NCBI GenBank assembly: GCA_014380105.1
Contig: JACMKL010000559.1
Span: forward strand, 1-10,691
Direction of reading: 5' to 3'
Origin: Candidatus Melainabacteria bacterium
Lineage (GTDB): Bacteria > Cyanobacteriota > Vampirovibrionia > Obscuribacterales > Obscuribacteraceae
Length of the DNA stretch: 10,691 nt
In this document: one piece after another, positions 6,079-10,691 of the stretch
Position numbering within the stretch: the first letter of the stretch is position 1
Layout: each line of letters begins with the position of its first letter
The notes under the pieces: generated by a model
The model's input: the letters and a program-made list of their open reading frames with translations, nothing else
Told to the model about the DNA's origin: nothing
Database searches by the model: none
Position numbers and translations under genes: made by a program

Positions 6079-7617
6079 CTAGTTTGATTCGACGCTGCAA
6101 TTGAGAGCAGAGGATAGTTTGATCACAAACGATGTGCCTTGATTTATGCGGCTTGTGCATCTGATTGAGCCACCATGGGCTTCAATAATTCGCTTACAGA
6201 CATAGAGTCCGAGCCCTGTGCTGGCGCTGCTTTTGCGCTGATCGGGTTCTTTCCAGAAGCGCCTGAATAGAGTTGGCACCACATCGGACTCAATGCCTTT
6301 TCCTTGATCTTTTACGATTATGCAAGCACCAGTTCGTTCGCGGCTAGCCGAAATAGTAATTTTGGTGCCCGGAGCACTTGCTTTGATTGCATTGTCGGTG
6401 AGATTAATCAAAACCCTGCGAATCCCACCTCTGTCTGCCAGAAGCGTCGGCACATCATCGTCTAATGTGACTACCAGCTCAACTTTTGCTGCATTTGCAA
6501 AAGGCATCAACTCATCACAGCACTCCTCGATGACCTCTTTAATGTTCATTGCTTCCATAAAGAGGAGCTGCATTCCTTCTTGATCTTGATAGGTTAAAAG
6601 GAGGTTTTGCACCAGCCAGAGCATGTGTTTGTTGCTCCGACGCAGTGTCATCAGCGCTTCCAGCAACTGTGGCGACACGGGGCCAAGAGAACCGTTCTGT
6701 ACACTTTCTAAAAAGCGATCTGCGCCAATAAGCGGAACTTTTAAATCGTGTGCGAGCGTGGCATTAAACTCGTCACGCAATTCCGACGCCTTCCGTCTAT
6801 CTGTTTCGTCCTTAATGATCAAAACAAATCCAGTTACAACTCCTTCGTTGGATTTTACTGGCCAAATAATCAAGTCGCAAAATGTTGCTGTATCAGAGTG
6901 AGCGAGGGTCCGTCCGAGGTGAAAATCGTTCATCTCTATAGGATGGTCTTCTGCAATCGCCTCGTGAAATTGTCCGGGAGACAAAGCTGGTACAAGTGCA
7001 CAAATGTGCTTTCCGGAGATTGTTGGTGTTTTCAAGCCGAACATTCTGCAAAATGCGGGATTGGCATCTTTTACTTTTAAGTCGCGATTTATTCTGACAA
7101 TTCCGACTGGCGAAAATTCCAAAATTTGCTCGACACTTTCGCGCTCGCTGGCAATGGCTCTCTGCTCATATTTTTGCAGCCGCCTGCGCTGAACGCATCC
7201 GCTCAAAGCATTGAACAATACGTCTCCATCAGTTTGCTGCCATACCAAAAATTGCTGCGCACCCCAATTAAGACTATCGACTCCGACATGCTCATGTTCT
7301 GGAGAGCAAAGTGTGATGATAGGAACTCCTGGCGCATGTACCTGAAATTTCAGAACAGCATCTAAAGTCTCGGTAGCAAGGTCGTGGGCTTCTAAAAGAA
7401 TGATGTCAGTTTTGCCACGCGTGAGGGTCTGCAGTGCTTCCGGCAAATCTCCGGCACAATCGATGTAGACTGGGACCTGCCTGCCTTTTTCAAGCACCTG
7501 TCGGACTTTGTCGGTGTCGATGCCTGAGCCTTCTAGTAAAAGTACATTTATAACGTTAAGGTCGGCCGTGGTTTCGTATCGGTCAGTCATGGATACCTGT
7601 CGGATTTTGGAAGCCAT
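6079..7617 (-). CDS. Soluble PAS sensor histidine kinase with N-terminal pseudo-receiver
   Basis: This 512-aa cytoplasmic two-component kinase has no membrane segments. Domain order: receiver-like fold (about 22-145), short coiled linker, PAS (about 160-275), HisKA with phospho-acceptor H290 in L-A-H-D-L-K-V-P, and HATPase with N box (N405, N409), G1 (D437-Q-G-K-G), F box (L-F-R-R-F-W) and G2 (S-T-G-L-G-L, 466-471). All kinase boxes look intact. The receiver-like domain is degenerate: the acidic pair is E29-G30, the phospho-Asp position is Glu76 (D-I-I-L-L-E) and the conserved Lys is W126. It should therefore not be phosphorylated and may act as a fixed-state or partner-binding module. ATG at 7617 has a weak AAGAGA site upstream; Met10 (7590) is a possible alternative. 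No response regulator is adjacent, so it is an orphan kinase here, divergent from the TPR gene. Confidence 0.93.
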   Translation of the reverse strand: MASKIRQVSMTDRYETTADLNVINVLLLEGSGIDTDKVRQVLEKGRQVPVYIDCAGDLPEALQTLTRGKTDIILLEAHDLATETLDAVLKFQVHAPGVPIITLCSPEHEHVGVDSLNWGAQQFLVWQQTDGDVLFNALSGCVQRRRLQKYEQRAIASERESVEQILEFSPVGIVRINRDLKVKDANPAFCRMFGLKTPTISGKHICALVPALSPGQFHEAIAEDHPIEMNDFHLGRTLAHSDTATFCDLIIWPVKSNEGVVTGFVLIIKDETDRRKASELRDEFNATLAHDLKVPLIGADRFLESVQNGSLGPVSPQLLEALMTLRRSNKHMLWLVQNLLLTYQDQEGMQLLFMEAMNIKEVIEECCDELMPFANAAKVELVVTLDDDVPTLLADRGGIRRVLINLTDNAIKASAPGTKITISASRERTGACIIVKDQGKGIESDVVPTLFRRFWKEPDQRKSSASTGLGLYVCKRIIEAHGGSIRCTSRINQGTSFVIKLSSALNCSVESN

Positions 7618-7698
7618 TGTCTCTTATTTCATACCACGCTAAGTCTATTTAGAACCTGTATGCTCTTGCTACCACTAGCTTTTAAGGTTTTGCCTCAG

Positions 7699-7724
7699 CT
7701 CGCGCCTTGCCGGTACGGCGCGAG
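7699..7724. other. GC-rich palindrome in the divergent intergenic region
   Basis: CTCGCGCC (7699-7706) and GGCGCGAG (7717-7724) form a perfect 8-bp inverted repeat around a 10-nt spacer. It lies in the 186-bp region between the divergent kinase and TPR gene starts (7618-7803). No T-run follows on either strand, so a terminator is unlikely. The position fits an operator for a dimeric regulator acting on one or both genes, or a structured 5' leader of the TPR mRNA. I see no strong promoter hexamers; TATGTT at 7752-7757 is a weak -10 candidate for the TPR gene. Confidence 0.5.
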
Positions 7725-7803
7725 TCCTTCGGCGATTTCGTTATTTCTGGGTATGTTAAATCTGGTTCCTGGTCAGCGGTCAATTTGCCTCAGGCTTTTC
7801 TAA

Positions 7804-9462
7804 ATGTCACTGGAACAGCACGAAGAACAAACCCAAAGCGTAGGTGAGCTACTAAAGCATGCTGCTGCCGCAATGGATATGCGCAAATATGGTGACGTCG
7901 AATATTTGTGTGCGCAAGCTCTCGAAGTTTTGGACAGCTCTAAAGCCGACGATCATCCAAGTAAAGTAATGGCGCTCGAGTATATGGGCAACGCACTGAC
8001 TGGACTGGAAAGATATTCGGATGCGGCGGCGTTTTATAAACTGGCGCTAGATGTTGCCGTGCGAATTTATGGACAGGAAAATCAAGTCTACATCTCACTA
8101 ATTCACAAGCTTGCTCGCACATACGAGAGTTTGAGTTTGCTCGATGAGAGTGAATCTTTTTATCGAAACGCCAATGAATTGGCAGCGCGGCATTTGTCTC
8201 AAAATCACCCGCTGCGCGAATCGATTTCAGAAGGGCATGCGTATCTGGTGTCGCGGATGAAAAAACGCAAAGAGAAAGTCGGCGAAATCATGCATTCATT
8301 TCGTCAACCGAAAGGCACGTCCGAATCGCTTGAGAATCACGACAATTTAAATACACTGGCGGCGGCGCATGAAAAGCAGTTTGCGCATTCGCCAGCTCCC
8401 GAGCAAGAGCTATATCCCAGTGAATCTGCAGAGCAAATAGATGGAGATGAAATTCTTCCAGAAGTATTTGAGCCAACCCAAAAGACTCAAAAGGCCGAGC
8501 CCAGAGATTACAAAGGACTGCGAACAAAGTCGTCGAAATACAATAGTTCAGCAGAATCCATGCAAGCTGTCGTGACCGGTGTGATGGTATTAATCGGAAT
8601 TGGTTTGTTTGGCGTAATTGGTGTGCAACTTTACCAACGTTTTTTGACACCGTCGGCAACTTCCAGTGCTGACGCAAATCAGCCTGCTGACTCAGCTGCA
8701 TCCAGTCAATATGCAAATAGCTACACCTCAGTAAATGGAAAAGTCAAACTGAAATTTGGTGATGGCGACGCCGGGCAGGTTGTTGTTGCTGGCAAAGAAT
8801 TGACCGCGAAAATATTGCACGATGCAGATATCAACTCCGTTGATTCGGCCTTGAAAAAGCCGCTCAAAATAAATGTATCTGAAGCCGATGGCGCATTGAT
8901 TGATGATGCCGGAAATTACTATTATCTAGAAACCAGTCCTGAGGCAGGCACCATCAATGCGATGAAGTCTGTTTCTGATTCTATGCGTCGTGCGTATATG
9001 CTCAGAAATACATATCCCCTAAATGCGCAGTCAATGAAGGAAGCTCAAATCAGCTACAAAAATCCAATCACAGGTAAATCATCAGCGCCGATTTTTCATT
9101 CGTATTCTGGCGACCAGGGTTGGAATAAAAACAATATTGATGAAAAATCAACTTTCGAAGAATCTTTCGAGCACGGTAATATGTGGAACAACGAGCCACC
9201 GTTTGCGCCCGGTGCCGTGCACGTTTTCATTCTGGCAACCGATGTTGATGCTCAGAAAAATGACTATGAAGGGCGCGGTGTCGTCGCCATTATTAAGGGC
9301 GCCGACCATAATGGTGCCCCTCTTAAAGTTTCAAAAGACAAAGCTTTCATTCTCGTGTCAACTCCAAAATCGGTACGCTCCAGCGCCGGATCTGCGGCAA
9401 CAACCAAAATGCAATCCGACACCGATGGCGCGCTGGTCAATTTCCGCAGACCCAAAAACTAG
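7804..9462 (+). CDS. TPR protein with one transmembrane segment and large outer C-terminal domain
   Basis: This 552-aa protein is of unknown function. The N-terminal 150 residues contain TPR-type helices, about 13-45, 57-90 and 97-131; the last two are spaced about 40-42 residues apart, as in kinesin-light-chain-type TPRs. Residues 170-250 are an acidic, low-complexity linker. A single hydrophobic helix at about 254-280 (V-V-T-G-V-M-V-L-I-G-I-G-L-F-G) anchors it, with charged residues on the N side, so the TPR part is probably cytoplasmic and the 270-residue C-terminal part outside. After a Ser/Ala/Asp-rich spacer, the outer domain includes Y-P-L-N-A-Q-S-M and Y-K-N-P-I-T-G (about 404-425), weakly like the C-terminal part of pseudopilins. 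The start ATG has no clear Shine-Dalgarno; no better upstream start is seen. TPR plus outer domain suggests a scaffold role. Confidence 0.88.
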   Translation: MSLEQHEEQTQSVGELLKHAAAAMDMRKYGDVEYLCAQALEVLDSSKADDHPSKVMALEYMGNALTGLERYSDAAAFYKLALDVAVRIYGQENQVYISLIHKLARTYESLSLLDESESFYRNANELAARHLSQNHPLRESISEGHAYLVSRMKKRKEKVGEIMHSFRQPKGTSESLENHDNLNTLAAAHEKQFAHSPAPEQELYPSESAEQIDGDEILPEVFEPTQKTQKAEPRDYKGLRTKSSKYNSSAESMQAVVTGVMVLIGIGLFGVIGVQLYQRFLTPSATSSADANQPADSAASSQYANSYTSVNGKVKLKFGDGDAGQVVVAGKELTAKILHDADINSVDSALKKPLKINVSEADGALIDDAGNYYYLETSPEAGTINAMKSVSDSMRRAYMLRNTYPLNAQSMKEAQISYKNPITGKSSAPIFHSYSGDQGWNKNNIDEKSTFEESFEHGNMWNNEPPFAPGAVHVFILATDVDAQKNDYEGRGVVAIIKGADHNGAPLKVSKDKAFILVSTPKSVRSSAGSAATTKMQSDTDGALVNFRRPKN

Positions 9463-9501
9463 TTCACGTTTGCTTGCAATTGGGTCAGTTCGGAAAAGGC
9501 T

Positions 9502-9651
9502 ATGTTAGTATTGGCGAGTTCTGTTTCGGGCATGTCCCGTTTGGTTGGAAGTGTTATTTTGTTGACGCATCAAATTAAATTTGGCTGGTGGAGCTGGTTT
9601 CAATTGCCGGGTAAGCCCTTCGCGGCACGGTGTGATGCGCGCATAGACTAA
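9502..9651 (+). CDS. trpL: trp operon leader peptide (W-W-S-W)
   Basis: This short ORF upstream of trpE has three tryptophan codons within four, TGG TGG AGC TGG at 9586-9597, and stops at TAA 9649-9651, 27 nt before the terminator stem. Such clustered codons are the hallmark of ribosome-mediated attenuation: scarce charged tRNA-Trp stalls the ribosome here. The start is uncertain. ATG 9502 (49 aa) has GGAAAAGG just upstream; ATG 9532 (39 aa) has no good site; TTG 9559 (30 aa) has GGAAG with ideal 7-nt spacing (9547-9551). The Trp codons are in frame in all three. The peptide itself, ending in a basic tail, probably has no function after synthesis. The downstream RNA structures support the regulatory role independently. 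Confidence 0.87.
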   Translation: MLVLASSVSGMSRLVGSVILLTHQIKFGWWSWFQLPGKPFAARCDARID

Positions 9652-9692
9652 GGCCAGTTCATGGCTTCAAGCATCCCAACCGCAGGCTTACC
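9610..9692 (+). promoter_or_regulatory. trp attenuator: antiterminator pairing
   Basis: GGTAAGCC (9610-9617) is the perfect reverse complement of GGCTTACC (9685-9692). The downstream arm lies inside the 5' arm of the terminator hairpin, so the two structures exclude each other. The upstream arm begins 12 nt after the last Trp codon, just outside the expected footprint of a ribosome stalled there, leaving it free to pair and permit trpE transcription. With ample tryptophan the ribosome runs on to 9649; local pairing of TGCCG (9605-9609) with CGGCA (9623-9627) can then sequester 9610-9617 and let the terminator form. A small hairpin (9651-9656 with 9662-9667) sits within the antiterminator loop. 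Confidence 0.82.
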
Positions 9693-9717
9693 TCAGAGGT
9701 ACCTGCGGTTTTGTTTT
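9678..9717 (+). terminator. trp attenuator: intrinsic terminator before trpE
   Basis: AACCGCAGG (9678-9686) pairs with CCTGCGGTT (9702-9710). After a 2-nt CT bulge, TACCT (9689-9693) pairs with AGGTA (9697-9701) around a CAG loop, giving 14 bp in total. TTTTGTTTT follows (9709-9717). The hairpin lies between the leader ORF and the trpE start 34 nt downstream, so it would abort transcription before trpE when tryptophan is plentiful. Confidence 0.9.
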
Positions 9718-9744
9718 GCTTATTTGAAATAAGGAATTAGGGAC

Positions 9745-10691
9745 ATGAATCAGCCTTCAGCAACAGTGAAAAATACGAGACAAGCGACGAGGAATTTTGT
9801 GGAAACAGCAGAGAATGGTAGCTGCGCAATCGCTTATTCAGCGGATTTCGCCACGCCTGTTGCATTATTTGATCGTCTGGCGCGCGACGCTAAGGACGCC
9901 TTCTTGTTTGAAAGTACAGAAGGCGATGGTCGCCTCGCTCGCTATTCTTTTCTGGGGGTCGACCCAATTATTTCAGTTGAATTCGATCATGAGAAGGCTC
10001 AGGTGGAAAACCACAAAGACGGCACTTCTAAGTCAATTGAAATCGACAATCCGATTGCGTTTCTTCGCAAAATTCTTGCTGAAAATCCTGTTCCGCCTCA
10101 TCCTATAATGGCTGATGCTCCGTTTGCTGGAGGTCTGGTCGGCTATCTTGGTTATGGTGCAACCGCTTACACCGAGCGCATTGCGCAACAGAAAGATTCT
10201 GTCCGCTCAGTACCACTGGGGCGCTATGGTCTTTACGATTCCTTTGTTTTATTCGATCATCAATATCGACAGATTACATTTTTCTCTGCGCGCGGTGAGA
10301 AGCACATCAATGAATTGATCAAGCGCTCACTTGTGCAATCATCACTCCCGCCGCTTCGCCTGGATTTGCCGCGAGCCAGCAAGGATGAAATTTATGCTGA
10401 TGTGACCGGACCATTCACGCGCGAGAGTTTTATCGAATCTGTGCTTAAGGCAAAAGAAAGTATTCTCGCCGGGGAAGTTTTTCAGATCGTACTTTCGCAG
10501 CGGTTCACAACTCCAATAACCGCCACTCCCATTGATGTCTACCGTGCTCTCCAGGCGACCAATCCGTCGCCGTATGCCTATTTCTTGAAGTGTCCGGGCT
10601 TTTCATATATTGGCTCATCACCAGAAACTTTTGTCAGAAGCAACGAAGGCAGTGTATTGTTGCGTGCGATTGCCGGAACTCGCCCGCGCGG
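9745..10691 (+). CDS. trpE: Anthranilate synthase component I, N-terminal part (3'-truncated by window edge)
   Basis: This is the large subunit of anthranilate synthase (EC 4.1.3.27), which converts chorismate to anthranilate, the first committed step of tryptophan synthesis. About 315 of the usual roughly 500 residues are visible and the frame is open to the window end. F-L-F-E-S (53-57) followed by R-Y-S-F-L-G corresponds to the LLES feedback site where tryptophan binds. The chorismate-binding core begins with G-E-V-F-Q-I-V-L-S-Q-R-F (243-254), N-P-S-P-Y (273-277), G-S-S-P-E-T-F (290-296) and R-A-I-A-G-T-R-P-R (307-315). The ATG at 9745 has AAGGA at 9731-9735, 9 nt away. PabB is the close relative, but the Trp-codon attenuator immediately upstream identifies TrpE. 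Expression is expected to rise under tryptophan limitation through that attenuator. Confidence 0.95.
   Translation, partial: MNQPSATVKNTRQATRNFVETAENGSCAIAYSADFATPVALFDRLARDAKDAFLFESTEGDGRLARYSFLGVDPIISVEFDHEKAQVENHKDGTSKSIEIDNPIAFLRKILAENPVPPHPIMADAPFAGGLVGYLGYGATAYTERIAQQKDSVRSVPLGRYGLYDSFVLFDHQYRQITFFSARGEKHINELIKRSLVQSSLPPLRLDLPRASKDEIYADVTGPFTRESFIESVLKAKESILAGEVFQIVLSQRFTTPITATPIDVYRALQATNPSPYAYFLKCPGFSYIGSSPETFVRSNEGSVLLRAIAGTRPR

Noticed and set aside
9480..9506. TTGGGT / TATGTT promoter-like pair before the trp leader
   Set aside because: The spacer is only 15 bp and the -35 match is poor. A trp promoter must lie near here, but its exact position cannot be fixed from sequence alone.

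Overview
This is a 10.7-kb bacterial chromosomal window made of ordinary amino-acid biosynthesis genes at both ends and less familiar accessory genes between them. There is no mobile element, CRISPR array, rRNA or recognisable tRNA. Several proteins have the texture of a Gram-negative-type bacterium: a secreted TonB-C-like protein, a single-pass TPR protein with a large outer domain, and a soluble PAS histidine kinase. The small protein at 2561-2998 and the TPR/membrane protein remind me of Melainabacteria/Vampirovibrionia (non-photosynthetic relatives of cyanobacteria, Obscuribacter-like). That placement is an impression, not something shown by the sequence.

Layout. 1-2471 (+) is the tail of a leucine operon: leuC (3' half only), leuD and leuB, tightly packed. 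LeuC and LeuD form isopropylmalate isomerase and LeuB is isopropylmalate dehydrogenase, so these are consecutive steps of leucine synthesis. A strong hairpin directly follows the leuB stop. A 145-aa protein of unknown function (2561-2998, +) comes next and is closed by a good intrinsic terminator (3047-3082). A roughly 600-bp gap with a 57-nt imperfect palindrome leads to an atypical SDR/epimerase-like gene (3684-4601, +). This is convergent with a small secreted TonB-C-like gene (4771-5205, -), and the two share a symmetrical hairpin. After a roughly 870-bp stretch with no convincing gene comes a soluble sensor histidine kinase (6079-7617, -) with a degenerate receiver domain. It is divergent from a TPR/transmembrane protein (7804-9462, +). 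The window ends inside trpE (9745 to the edge, +).

The best find is in the 282 bases before trpE. A short ORF carries three Trp codons within four (W-W-S-W). It is followed by an 8-bp perfect antiterminator pairing (9610-9617 with 9685-9692) that is mutually exclusive with a strong terminator hairpin (9678-9710, then TTTTGTTTT). This is a complete, classical ribosome-mediated trp attenuator readable from sequence alone, and it also confirms trpE as anthranilate synthase rather than pabB. Second-tier observations are the kinase's pseudo-receiver (Glu where the phospho-accepting Asp should be), several structured intergenic palindromes, and an SDR lacking the YxxxK catalytic motif.
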